Below, piece by piece: positions 51,097-60,526 of a DNA stretch of 64,000 nt. The position numbers were made by a program, and so were the translations under genes. This stretch comes from Maricaulis sp017643475. GTDB taxonomy: Bacteria; Pseudomonadota; Alphaproteobacteria; Caulobacterales; Maricaulaceae. A model generated the notes under the pieces. That model saw only the letters and a program-made list of their open reading frames with translations, was not told the origin of the DNA and did not search any database. The stretch spans positions 1,736,001-1,800,000 of the forward strand of contig NZ_CP138920.1 of the NCBI RefSeq assembly GCF_047123815.1, given 5' to 3'. Position 1 is the first letter of the stretch; each line of letters opens with the position of its first letter.

Positions 51097-53328
51097 ATGG
51101 ACAGGATGTACGCAGCAGCGGATGCACAAAACGAAGATCTGATTGATTTTCTGGGCATCATCAACATCGTCAAGAGACGCCTCTGGACCCTTGTGGGGGT
51201 GGCTGTGCTCGTCCTGGCCGCGACGGTGGTCTTCACCGCTCGCTCAACGCCGCTTTATACTGCAACCGCCCAGGTCGCCCTGGATGTCCAGCAGGCGCAG
51301 GTCGTCGATTTCGACGCGGTGCTTGCTGGAAGTCCTCCTGATTCCGCTACGGTTGACACCGAGGTTGAAGTCCTGCGCAGCCGCTCCCTGGCTGGCGCGA
51401 TCGTTGATCGCATGGGCTTGATGGGTGTCAGCGAGTTCAATCCGCAGTTGCGCGATCCGGGCATGATGGACCAGCTGCGGAGCTCGGTTGTTCGTCTCGC
51501 CAACGCCATGATGCCGACCCAGGCTATCGGCGCAGCATCAACGGCGACGGTTGATCCGGAAATTGCTCGCGACCGCGTGGTCAGCGAGCTCCTGTCCAGC
51601 CTGCATGTCGAGCGCAGCGGTGTCTCCTATCTGATCGATGTCAGTGTGACGTCCGCCAATCCGCGCCTTGCCCGGGAAATCGCTAACATCTATGTCGACC
51701 AGTATCTGGTCGCCCAGCTTGAAGAGAAATTTGCCGCAACGCAGCGTGCCAATGAGTGGCTGAATGGTCGTGTCGAGACGCTGCGTGATGATGTGCGGCA
51801 AAAAGAGGCAGCCGTTGCGAGCTTCCGTGAGGAGGCGGGCCTGCTGGATGCTGGCGGTGCGACGCTGACCGAGCAACAAATCTCAGACGTCAACGCCCAG
51901 CTGGTTATGCAGCGTGCCGCCCTGGCAGAAGCCCAGGCGCGCCTGGGCACGGTCCAGCGAGAGGTTGACCGAGGAGCCAGTGCGGAAACCATTTCCGAGG
52001 CGCTGCAGTCGGAAGTCATCCGTGATCTGCGCAGCGCCCATGCAGACGCGATCCGTCGTCGTGGTGATCTGAGTACGCGTTATGGTCCGCGTCACCCGCA
52101 AATGCAGACGATCAACCAGGAGATCGAGGACCTCTCCAGCCAGATTTCCCTCGAGGTCGATCGCATCGTTGCCAGCCTCTCCAACGAGGTGGCTGTGGCG
52201 CGTGGCCGGGTGAATTCCCTGGAAGGAAGCCTGGCTCGCCTGCGTGACGAGCTGGGAGATAATTACGCGTCTGTTGTTCGCCTGCAGGAGCTGGAGCGCG
52301 AGGCTGACGCCAGCCGCACGCTCTTCCAGTCCATCCTGGCGCGTTTCCAGCAAACCTCCGAACAGGAATCCCTGGCCCAGTCCGATGCACGTGTGATTTC
52401 GCAGGCCGAATTGCCGACGGCGCCGAGCTCACCGAACCTGAAGCTGAACCTGGCTCTCGGCGCGGCCATGGGGCTGGCTGCTGGTCTGGCCGTGATTTTC
52501 CTGATCGAGATGCTGACCAATGTCCTGTTCCTGGATCGGGATGTCGAGAATAAGCTGGGTCTGCCACATATCGCGTCTGTTCCGATGCTGCGCTTCAACT
52601 TGCTGTCGCCGCTGACGGTGGGTGCGCGTACGCCGGGTCAATACCTGGTCAAGAAGCCGCTTTCCGGTTTCGCCGAAAGCATTCGCTCGATCCGGTCGAC
52701 GATTTCCCTGTCGGATGAACCGGGCAAGAACAAGGTCGTTGCCATTACGTCGGCAGTTCCGGGGGAAGGCAAGACGACGAGCTCTGTGTGTCTGGGCCGG
52801 ATCTCCGCCATGGCGGGTAGCAAGACGCTGGTCATCGATTGCGATATTCGTCGTCGTCGCTTGTCTCATGCCCTGGCCGGGCGCGCCGGCAATGGCTGGC
52901 TGGACAGTCTTATGGGGGCGGGCGATTTCAAGACGGCTGTGCACAAGGATAACAAGACCGATCTGGATATCCTGCCGGCTGGCAAGTCGCGCACGACGAC
53001 CAAGGACGTTTTCGGAACCAAGGCCTTTGCCGAACTGATCGCCTGGGCCAAGCAGGAATATGATCTGGTTGTACTCGATTGCCCACCGGTCCTGGCCGTG
53101 GCCGAGACCATGATTATCTCCAGCCGTGCTGATGCCGTCATCTTCAACGCCCTTTGGGGCGAGACCCGCGCGCCGGTCGTCAAGAACGCCATTGCAACGC
53201 TTGGCAAGGCTCGCGCCAACATCATTGGTGTCGTGCTGACGGGGGTGAACTTGAAGAAGCAGTCGCGTTACGGCGATGCGAGTTACGGGGCCTATTACCA
53301 GGCCTATCGGAAATACTACGCGGAGTAG
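51097..53328 (+). CDS. Wzc-type polysaccharide co-polymerase with tyrosine autokinase domain
   Basis: 743 residues from the ATG at 51097; a TTG at 51085 is an alternative. It has an N-terminal Wzz-type domain between two membrane helices (near 30-50 and 450-475), with long coiled-coil segments between. The BY-kinase domain has Walker A in PGEGKTTSS (near 555), Walker A' in VIDCDIRRRRL and Walker B in VVLDCPPV. It ends in a Tyr-rich tail (RYGDASYGAYYQAYRKYY), the autophosphorylation cluster. It controls chain length and export. Confidence 0.93.
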   Translation: MDRMYAAADAQNEDLIDFLGIINIVKRRLWTLVGVAVLVLAATVVFTARSTPLYTATAQVALDVQQAQVVDFDAVLAGSPPDSATVDTEVEVLRSRSLAGAIVDRMGLMGVSEFNPQLRDPGMMDQLRSSVVRLANAMMPTQAIGAASTATVDPEIARDRVVSELLSSLHVERSGVSYLIDVSVTSANPRLAREIANIYVDQYLVAQLEEKFAATQRANEWLNGRVETLRDDVRQKEAAVASFREEAGLLDAGGATLTEQQISDVNAQLVMQRAALAEAQARLGTVQREVDRGASAETISEALQSEVIRDLRSAHADAIRRRGDLSTRYGPRHPQMQTINQEIEDLSSQISLEVDRIVASLSNEVAVARGRVNSLEGSLARLRDELGDNYASVVRLQELEREADASRTLFQSILARFQQTSEQESLAQSDARVISQAELPTAPSSPNLKLNLALGAAMGLAAGLAVIFLIEMLTNVLFLDRDVENKLGLPHIASVPMLRFNLLSPLTVGARTPGQYLVKKPLSGFAESIRSIRSTISLSDEPGKNKVVAITSAVPGEGKTTSSVCLGRISAMAGSKTLVIDCDIRRRRLSHALAGRAGNGWLDSLMGAGDFKTAVHKDNKTDLDILPAGKSRTTTKDVFGTKAFAELIAWAKQEYDLVVLDCPPVLAVAETMIISSRADAVIFNALWGETRAPVVKNAIATLGKARANIIGVVLTGVNLKKQSRYGDASYGAYYQAYRKYYAE

Positions 53329-53369
53329 CCGACTGCGTGCCAGGCGTGGTGGCTGAAACGGGGGTTAAA

Positions 53370-54137
53370 GTGTACGAGAGACGCGGAAATGAAAGAGGCA
53401 TGGATCTGGCGGAGACGATCTCCGATCGGATGTCCTATGATCTCGATATTCCCGTCTACGGCGCCGGTGCCTCGCGTGAGGATGTTGCGGACATCGACCG
53501 CCGTCCGGCCAACAGCCGCTTCAAGCGTTTTGTCGACCTGGCCCTCGCCATTCCGGCCCTGATTGTTTTGGCACCTTTGCTGGCTCTGGTGGCGTTAGTC
53601 ATCTGGTGCGCGGATGGGCGCGCGCCGGTCTTTGTTCAGCAGCGCCTGGGTCATAAAGGCAAGGCCTTCCGCTTCTACAAGTTCCGCTCCATGCGGGTCG
53701 ATGCGGAGGCGCGTCTGGAGCAGCTGCTGCGGGATGATGCCAGGGCTGCGCGCGAATGGGCTGAAACCCGCAAGCTGCGCCACGATCCACGTATCACCGC
53801 CTTCGGTGAGTTCATTCGTACCTGGAGCATTGACGAGTTGCCTCAGCTGATCAATGTCGTGCGGGGAGACATGTCACTCGTCGGTCCGCGGCCGATCGTC
53901 CACGCGCCGGGCACCGAGCTGGATGATACCCAGCTCTATGGCAGCGATATTGCCTTCTACAAGATGGCCCGCCCCGGGTTGACTGGCCTGTGGCAGGTGT
54001 CTGGCCGCGCTGAAACGGATTTCTCGGACCGGGTGGCGATGGATATCCAGTATGTTCGCCAATGGTCTGCGGCCTTGGACATCGAGATCGCTCTGAAAAC
54101 CATTCCATCGGTGTTGCTCCGCCGCGGTGCTCACTAG
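53370..54137 (+). CDS. Initiating sugar-phosphate transferase (WbaP/HfsE-like)
   Basis: About 255 residues from the GTG at 53370, chosen because GGGGG precedes it by 6 nt; ATG 53400 has its SD too close. One hydrophobic hairpin (DLALAIPALIVLAPLLALVALVIW) leads into the bacterial sugar transferase domain: RLGHKGKAFRFYKFRSM, RLRHDPRITAFGEFIR, SIDELPQLINVVRGDMSLVGPRP, and GLTGLWQVSGR. It puts the first sugar phosphate on undecaprenyl phosphate. Confidence 0.92.
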   Translation: MYERRGNERGMDLAETISDRMSYDLDIPVYGAGASREDVADIDRRPANSRFKRFVDLALAIPALIVLAPLLALVALVIWCADGRAPVFVQQRLGHKGKAFRFYKFRSMRVDAEARLEQLLRDDARAAREWAETRKLRHDPRITAFGEFIRTWSIDELPQLINVVRGDMSLVGPRPIVHAPGTELDDTQLYGSDIAFYKMARPGLTGLWQVSGRAETDFSDRVAMDIQYVRQWSAALDIEIALKTIPSVLLRRGAH

Positions 54138-54183
54138 ATAAAAAATAAATAAATCAATGCCTTGATGCGATTTTTTTGGAGGC

Positions 54184-54205
54184 GTGGCCACGTGGCCACG
54201 TGGCC
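54184..54205. repeat. Tandem palindromic repeat GTGGCCAC
   Basis: An 8-bp palindrome GTGGCCAC occurs in 2.75 tandem copies. It lies in the 152-nt gap before the giant adhesin gene, just upstream of a possible TTGACG-N17-TTAACG promoter (54209-54237). Confidence 0.6.
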
Positions 54206-54289
54206 GTATTGACGAATTTCAGCGGCAGTCGTTAACGAATTTCCTTGGTTTGATGCTGGTATTCGTGCTTAGATCTCACCCATGAGGGG

Positions 54290-57200
54290 ATGTCCGCCTG
54301 TTGGCGGACGCGTAGTGTTGGCGCCCTGCGCCACGGGGGGGAATCCAGTGTCCAAGGAAAACCGCGTTTCGGCCGGCAGCGAGCGCACGCGCGCGCGCGC
54401 GCGGTTTCTCGTTTGCTTCTGGGCACTTCCATGCACGCGATGGGCATAGCGCTCGCGGGCCTTGGCGCGGCGGCAGTCCTGGCGCCGGCTGCACAGGCGC
54501 AGTCCGTCGGTGACCCGGTCACCAACCCCCTCACGGGTGCGACCGAGACAATCGAGGCCGTGCTGGGCTCCAACGTCGTGATGACCAGCAATTACAACAT
54601 CATCATCATCGCGACCGCGACGGGCCAGACGATTGTCGACCCGACGGCGACTTCGGATACAGCCGGCAGCGCCACGACCTACACCGTCACGGCCATCAAC
54701 ACGAATGCCGGCGGTGACGTCATTTCCTTCACCGCCGAGGATTCAGGCGGCAATTCGGTTACTTTCGCCTCTGTTACCTCTCGTAGTGGCGATGTGTCCG
54801 GTGCTTCCTCGGGCATTGCAGGTGCACCCGGTTCTCCCGCCGGCGCAGTCAACCCGGCCATCCCGGCAGGCAATACCAATGTCTTCACGGATCGGCAGCG
54901 CGGTTCCGACGGCTCGGATGGCGATGATGCCTGGGGTGCACGTATCTGCATCATCAAGTGCTTCACGATCGGCGCGAATGGCGATCCGGGTGAGGATGGG
55001 GGTGACGGCCCTGACGTCGTTCATACGCTCACCGCCGGTAACAACGGCAATATCGACTCGATCAGCAATGATCTGCCTGGCATCAGCGTGGTCTCGATCG
55101 GCGGCGATGGCGGTCAGGGTGGCGACGCCTATGGTTTCGGCTTTCAAGGTTACGAGGGCGGCGAAGGCGGTGTTGGCGGCCTGGTCGATCTGACCAGCTA
55201 TGTCGATGTCACCACGTCCGGCATCAACTCTCACGGTATTTTCGCTATGAGCCGTGCGGGTCGCGGCGGTGATGGTGGTTCCGGCTTCATCTGGTCGGAC
55301 GGTGGTTCCTCAGGCGAGGCGGCCGAGGGCGGCATTGTCAATGTCACCAATCATGGCGCGATCAGCACGACAGGCGATGGCGCTGTAGGCATCATGGCCA
55401 TGTCGATGGGTGGCGCATCGGGCAATGCGGGCGACAGTTTCGGCATCGTTGGTGATGCCGACAGCGGCAGCACGGGCGGTAATGGCGCCGCGGTCACGGT
55501 CGACAATTACGGCTCCATCATCACGACCGGTGTCGGGGCTGATGGTATTTTCGCGCAGAGCCTGGGTGGGTCCGGCGGTAACTCCGGGTCCTCAGGTGGT
55601 ATTGTCGCCTTTGGTGGTGGCGGTGGCGGTGCCGGTAATGGCGGCGAGGTCACGGTTACCAACCAGTCCGGCGCGACCATCACCACGCGCGGCGACGAAT
55701 CCGTCGGTATCACCGCCCAGTCCATTGGCGGCGGTGGTGGCCGCAGCGGTGCGTCCGGTGGTGTTGTGGCCCTGGGTTCAAGCTCAGGCGCCGGCGGCGA
55801 TGGCGATACCGTTCGTGTTTACAATTATGGTTCCATCTCGACCGGCTTCGATACCCAGAGCAATCTCGGCATTACCGGTGATCGAGCGCACGGCATCCTG
55901 GCCCAGTCAATCGGTGGGGGCGGTGGTTCCGCACGCGGCACGGGCGGCCTTGTGGCCGTTGGTGGTGGTGGCGGCTCCGGCGGTGCGGCCAGTAATGTAT
56001 ATGTTCACAATGACGGTCTGATCACGACGATGGGTGAGGGTGCGATGGGCATCCTCATTCAGTCCATCGGCGGCGGTGGCGGCAACGGTTCCAGCTCCGG
56101 CGGAATTGCGGCCATCGGCGGCACCGGTGCGGGCGGTGGTTCTGCTTCAGGTGTCTATGTCACCGGTACGGGCACGATTTCGACGACCGGCGTTGATGCA
56201 CACGGTGTCCTGGCGCAGGCCATCGGTGGTGGCGGCGGTAATGGCGGCACCAGCGGTGGTATCGTTGCCGTGGGCGGCAGCGGTGATGATGGCGGTGATG
56301 GCGGTATCGTGAATGTTGCCATGGGCAGTGTCCTCACCGAGGGCGACCGGTCTTTTGGCATCCTCGCCCAGTCGATTGGCGGTGGCGGCGGTAACGGCGC
56401 CGCGGGCGGCGGAATTGTCGGTATTGGTGGCTCCGGCACGGGCGGCGGCTTGGGCAATACGGTCACTGTAACGACGTCAGGTCTGATCCAGACGCAGGGC
56501 TTCGGAGCAACCGGTATTGTCGCCCAGTCGATCGGCGGCGGCGGTGGTAATGGCGGTGCGGGCGGTGGCATCGTCGCGGTCGGCGGTGGTGGCGGTACGG
56601 GCAACCACTCCAATACCGTCACGGTGAACGCCAATGGCAATATCCTGACGACCGGAGAAAACTCCGGCGCCATCCTTGCCCAGTCCGTTGGCGGCGGCGG
56701 CGGTAATGGTGGCAGCGCTGTTTCAGGCGGCCTTTTTGCCAGCGTTGCCATCGGCGGCAATGGTGGCGCAGGCGGTGATGGTGGCAGGGTCTCTGTCAAT
56801 ACCGGTGCCGGCTCTGTGATCGAGACGCGTGAAAACGGATCGACGGGTATTTTCGGTCAGTCGGTCGGCGGTGGTGGCGGTAATGGCGGCTATTCCGTAT
56901 CCGGGTCCATTGGTCTGTTCGGGTCTGTTTCCGTTGCCGTCGGTGGTGATGGCGCGACGGGTGGCGACGGCGGTGTCGTCAGCATGGATATCGACGGGTC
57001 GGTCCTGACATTTGGTGACAATGCGCACGCCATTCTCGCCCAGTCCGTGGGCGGCGGCGGCGGTAATGGTGGCCAGAGTTTTGCCGGGTCGGTCAGTGCC
57101 GGGCTGGGCGCTTCGGCATCTGTATCCGTTGCGGTCGGCGGCGATGCAGGGTCGGGCGGCGACGGTGACCATGTCATTGTCTACACGTCCGACACGATCC

Positions 57201-60200
57201 AGACGAGCGGCAATAACTCCTCCGGTTTGCTGGCGCAATCTATCGGCGGCGGCGGTGGTAATGGCGGCTGGACCGGTACGGCGACGCTGGCCATTTCCGA
57301 TGGCGCTGCCGTTGGTGTTGGTGTGTCCATGGGTGGTGCCGGCGGCGGCGGTGGCTACGGAAACTCGGTTTATGTCGACTCGACCAGCAATACGATCACG
57401 GTCGGGAACAACTCTCACGGCCTTGTCGCCCAGTCCATCGGTGGCGGCGGCGGTAATGGCGGCTTCTCCTTCTCCGGATCGCTGACTGCGGGTGGCGCAG
57501 CCGGTATCGGTGTTGATGTCGCCATGGGCGGTGATGGCGGCGCGGGCTCCTATTCCGATGCGGTGACGCTGCACAGTGATGGCATCATCCAGACCTCTGG
57601 TGACAATTCCCACGGTCTCTTTGCGCAGTCCGTCGGTGGTGGCGGCGGCAATGGTGGCTGGTCGGCGACGGGCAGTCTCTCCATCGGTGGCACCGCGGGC
57701 GTCGGTGTTGGAGTTTCCCTGGGCGGCGATGGCGGCTCTGGCGGCACGGTGCTTGCCGACGTCCTGGTCACGTCCGACGGTGGTGTCTTCACCTTTGGTG
57801 ATATTTCTCACGGCATCCTGGCCCAGTCCATCGGCGGTGGTGGCGGTAATGGCGGTTTCGCCTTCTCCGGCACGCTCGGTGTGGGTGGAACGGCAGGCGG
57901 CGCCGTTAATGTGGCGCTTGGCGGTGACGCTGGCGCCGGCGCGTATGCCAATGACGTAACCGTTCAAGCGACGGATGTGGTCGAGACGACCGGTGACGGC
58001 TCTCACGGTATCGCAGCACAGTCCATCGGCGGCGGCGGCGGCAATGGTGGCTGGTCCGCGACCGGCAATATCACTGCGGGCGGCACAGGCGGCGTCGGTG
58101 TGGGCGTCTCGATTGGCGGCGGCGGCGGTGCCGGTTCCTATTCGGGCACGGTGACGGTCACCCAGACAGAGCATGTCATCACGCAAGGCGCCGAGTCCCA
58201 TGGTATCTTAGCCCAGTCCATTGGCGGCGGCGGCGGCAATGGTGGTTTCTCCATCGCAGCCGGAGCCGGATTTGGTGGAACGGTCGGCGGTGCGGTCAAC
58301 GTTTCGCTCGGTGGTAATGGCGCCATTGGTGGGGACGCCAATCATGTGTCCGTAACTGCAGAAGACGTCGCTACGGCGGGCGACGGTTCCGTTGGTGTGC
58401 TTGCCCAATCCATTGGTGGCGGCGGCGGTAATGGCGGCTTCTCCATCGCAGCCGGTGTTGGCGGCGGCGGAACAGTCGGCGGCGCGGTCAATGTCACTAT
58501 TGGCGGCGGAGCGGGCGATGGTGGAGTCGCGCGCAATGTCACGGTGGTCGTCGAAGATGTCGTCACCCTGGGTGACGACGCAATCGGTGTCCTTGCCCAG
58601 TCACTCGGCGGCGGTGGTGGTAATGGCGGTTTCTCCATTGCAGCCGGCGCTGGTGCCGGCGGCACGGTCGGCGGCGCGCTCGGCGTGTCCATCGGCGGCG
58701 GCGCGGGTGATGGCGGTTCTGCGGGCGATGTCACGGTCACGACCGATGCGGTCACGACCATGGGAGACGGCTCCCATGGTATTTCCGCCCAGTCGATCGG
58801 CGGAGGCGGCGGTAATGGCGGCATGTCCATTTCCGGCGGTCTCAGCTTCGGCCAGCAAGCCGCGACGATCGGAGTGACCATCGGTGGTGGCGGTGGCACC
58901 GGCGATACGCCTGGCATCGTTCGGGTGACAGCCAATGAACAGGTCTACACAATGGGCGATGACGCCCACGGCATCCTGGCCCAGTCCATCGGTGGCGGCG
59001 GCGGTGATGGCGGTCTGGCCATTTCCGGCTCGATCACAGCGGGCAGCTCGAACGCTGCTGGCATCAACGTCGCGCTTGGCGGAGATGGTGGCGCCGGCTC
59101 GGATTCCAACGAGGTCTATGTGACCACGCTGGATACGGTCTACACCGAAGGCGATCGCTCTCACGGCATTCTCGCCCAGTCCATTGGCGGCGGCGGCGGT
59201 AATGGCGGCATGTCCATTACCGGTTCGATCACGCTGGCGGGTTCTAATGGTGGTTCCATTGGTGTTTCGCTCGGTGGTGGTGCTGGCGCGGCCAGCAACT
59301 CCGATGATGTCACGGTCGATGTGCAGGGCCAGGTCGGCACGGAAGGTGACTTCTCGGTCGGCGTTCTCGCGCAGTCCATCGGTGGCGGAGGCGGTAATGG
59401 TGGTGCAGCCATCGCGGGTTCCTTCACCGGTTCGGGTTCCACATCCATCGGCCTGAATTTCGGCCTGGGCGCCGAAGGTGCGATCGGCGGCAATGCGGGT
59501 GATGTCTCCCTGACCTCACACGATATCGTTGTGACGCTGGGTGACTATTCCCACGGCCTGGAAGCACAATCCATCGGTGGTGGTGGCGGTAGCGGCGGCT
59601 TCGCAATTACCGGTGCGATCAATGCCTCGGGCAATCGCGCACTGGGTGGTGTTCTTGGTATTGGTGGTGATGGCGGCAATGGCGGTGATGCCGGCGGCGT
59701 GACCATCGACAATACCGGTGCTGTTTCCACTACCGGTCTGGGCTCCCACGCGATTATCGCTCAGTCCCTGGGTGGTGGCGGTGGTGATGCCGGCTTTGCT
59801 GTCTCTGCTGCGGCCAGTTTCGGCGGTGGTTCCACGGTCTATGCAGTGCCCTTCTCCATCGGTGGCGTAGCCTCCAATGGTGGTGATGGCGGCACGGCAG
59901 ATGTCACCAACCGTTCGACGCTGATGACAGTGGGCGATGGATCCTCCGGTCTTCTGGCGCAGTCGATTGGCGGCGGTGGTGGTAACGGCACGTTTGCCGC
60001 AACCGGCTCGGCGACAGTCTTTTCCGGTGGTGCAGCAGCCTCCTTTGGTATTGGCGGCCTGGCGGGCGGCAATGGTGGCACGGCTGATGCGGTCACGGTC
60101 GATAACTCCGGCACAATCTACACCCAAGGCGACAGTTCCATGGGTATCGGCGCCCAGTCCATCGGTGGCGGCGGCGGTAATGGCCACTACTCGCTGGGCG

Positions 60201-60526
60201 TCGCGGTTGGCGCAGGCAATACCGGCGTGATCCCGGTCTGGGGCTTCAAGATGGGTGGCAATGGTGGTTCCGGTGGAACTTCCTCCACGGTTGATGTCAC
60301 CAATTCCGCGCAGATCGGCACGCAGGGTAGCGGTTCTCACGGAATCTTCGCCCAGTCCATCGGTGGCGGCGGCGGTAAATGGCGGTTGGGCGGGCGCAGT
60401 GTCTGTCACCGACGGTTCACGTGCTTATACCGCATCGGTCGCGATTGGCGGCGATGGTGGCGACGGAGGTGTTTCCGGCGCTGTCACGGTCGACAACACC
60501 GCGGTCATCGGCACGCTGGGCAATGA
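54290..60526 (+). CDS. Giant Gly-rich repeat adhesin/autotransporter, N-terminal part (frameshifted at 60377)
   Basis: The frame encodes 2,078 residues. A signal peptide (ALAGLGAAAVLAPAAQAQS) is at about residues 48-72. After a unique region to about residue 300 come repeats of the form SHGILAQSIGGGGGNGG, spaced about 50-66 residues, typical of a beta-solenoid passenger domain. The start is uncertain: 54290 ATG, 54431 ATG, or GTG 54348 in a different frame before a (CG)8 tract. At 60377-60379 an extra A (AAA for AA) turns IGGGGGNGGW into IGGGGGKWR and leads to a stop at 60524. The same repeats continue in the +1 frame. It is a large surface protein of unknown ligand. Confidence 0.8.
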   Translation: MSACWRTRSVGALRHGGESSVQGKPRFGRQRAHARARAVSRLLLGTSMHAMGIALAGLGAAAVLAPAAQAQSVGDPVTNPLTGATETIEAVLGSNVVMTSNYNIIIIATATGQTIVDPTATSDTAGSATTYTVTAINTNAGGDVISFTAEDSGGNSVTFASVTSRSGDVSGASSGIAGAPGSPAGAVNPAIPAGNTNVFTDRQRGSDGSDGDDAWGARICIIKCFTIGANGDPGEDGGDGPDVVHTLTAGNNGNIDSISNDLPGISVVSIGGDGGQGGDAYGFGFQGYEGGEGGVGGLVDLTSYVDVTTSGINSHGIFAMSRAGRGGDGGSGFIWSDGGSSGEAAEGGIVNVTNHGAISTTGDGAVGIMAMSMGGASGNAGDSFGIVGDADSGSTGGNGAAVTVDNYGSIITTGVGADGIFAQSLGGSGGNSGSSGGIVAFGGGGGGAGNGGEVTVTNQSGATITTRGDESVGITAQSIGGGGGRSGASGGVVALGSSSGAGGDGDTVRVYNYGSISTGFDTQSNLGITGDRAHGILAQSIGGGGGSARGTGGLVAVGGGGGSGGAASNVYVHNDGLITTMGEGAMGILIQSIGGGGGNGSSSGGIAAIGGTGAGGGSASGVYVTGTGTISTTGVDAHGVLAQAIGGGGGNGGTSGGIVAVGGSGDDGGDGGIVNVAMGSVLTEGDRSFGILAQSIGGGGGNGAAGGGIVGIGGSGTGGGLGNTVTVTTSGLIQTQGFGATGIVAQSIGGGGGNGGAGGGIVAVGGGGGTGNHSNTVTVNANGNILTTGENSGAILAQSVGGGGGNGGSAVSGGLFASVAIGGNGGAGGDGGRVSVNTGAGSVIETRENGSTGIFGQSVGGGGGNGGYSVSGSIGLFGSVSVAVGGDGATGGDGGVVSMDIDGSVLTFGDNAHAILAQSVGGGGGNGGQSFAGSVSAGLGASASVSVAVGGDAGSGGDGDHVIVYTSDTIQTSGNNSSGLLAQSIGGGGGNGGWTGTATLAISDGAAVGVGVSMGGAGGGGGYGNSVYVDSTSNTITVGNNSHGLVAQSIGGGGGNGGFSFSGSLTAGGAAGIGVDVAMGGDGGAGSYSDAVTLHSDGIIQTSGDNSHGLFAQSVGGGGGNGGWSATGSLSIGGTAGVGVGVSLGGDGGSGGTVLADVLVTSDGGVFTFGDISHGILAQSIGGGGGNGGFAFSGTLGVGGTAGGAVNVALGGDAGAGAYANDVTVQATDVVETTGDGSHGIAAQSIGGGGGNGGWSATGNITAGGTGGVGVGVSIGGGGGAGSYSGTVTVTQTEHVITQGAESHGILAQSIGGGGGNGGFSIAAGAGFGGTVGGAVNVSLGGNGAIGGDANHVSVTAEDVATAGDGSVGVLAQSIGGGGGNGGFSIAAGVGGGGTVGGAVNVTIGGGAGDGGVARNVTVVVEDVVTLGDDAIGVLAQSLGGGGGNGGFSIAAGAGAGGTVGGALGVSIGGGAGDGGSAGDVTVTTDAVTTMGDGSHGISAQSIGGGGGNGGMSISGGLSFGQQAATIGVTIGGGGGTGDTPGIVRVTANEQVYTMGDDAHGILAQSIGGGGGDGGLAISGSITAGSSNAAGINVALGGDGGAGSDSNEVYVTTLDTVYTEGDRSHGILAQSIGGGGGNGGMSITGSITLAGSNGGSIGVSLGGGAGAASNSDDVTVDVQGQVGTEGDFSVGVLAQSIGGGGGNGGAAIAGSFTGSGSTSIGLNFGLGAEGAIGGNAGDVSLTSHDIVVTLGDYSHGLEAQSIGGGGGSGGFAITGAINASGNRALGGVLGIGGDGGNGGDAGGVTIDNTGAVSTTGLGSHAIIAQSLGGGGGDAGFAVSAAASFGGGSTVYAVPFSIGGVASNGGDGGTADVTNRSTLMTVGDGSSGLLAQSIGGGGGNGTFAATGSATVFSGGAAASFGIGGLAGGNGGTADAVTVDNSGTIYTQGDSSMGIGAQSIGGGGGNGHYSLGVAVGAGNTGVIPVWGFKMGGNGGSGGTSSTVDVTNSAQIGTQGSGSHGIFAQSIGGGGGKWRLGGRSVCHRRFTCLYRIGRDWRRWWRRRCFRRCHGRQHRGHRHAGQ
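54388..54403. repeat. (CG)8 dinucleotide tract at the adhesin N-terminus
   Basis: Eight CG units, directly upstream of the adhesin's signal peptide. Read from the GTG at 54348 (which follows a G7 tract), the present length leads to a stop at 54447. One CG fewer, or two more, would fuse this start to the signal peptide and adhesin. Confidence 0.85.

Noticed and set aside
56723..58201. Long minus-strand frame (492 codons) inside the adhesin gene
   Set aside because: It is the complement of the Gly-rich repeats; codons are forced by GGC/GCC runs, and there is no start context or known fold.
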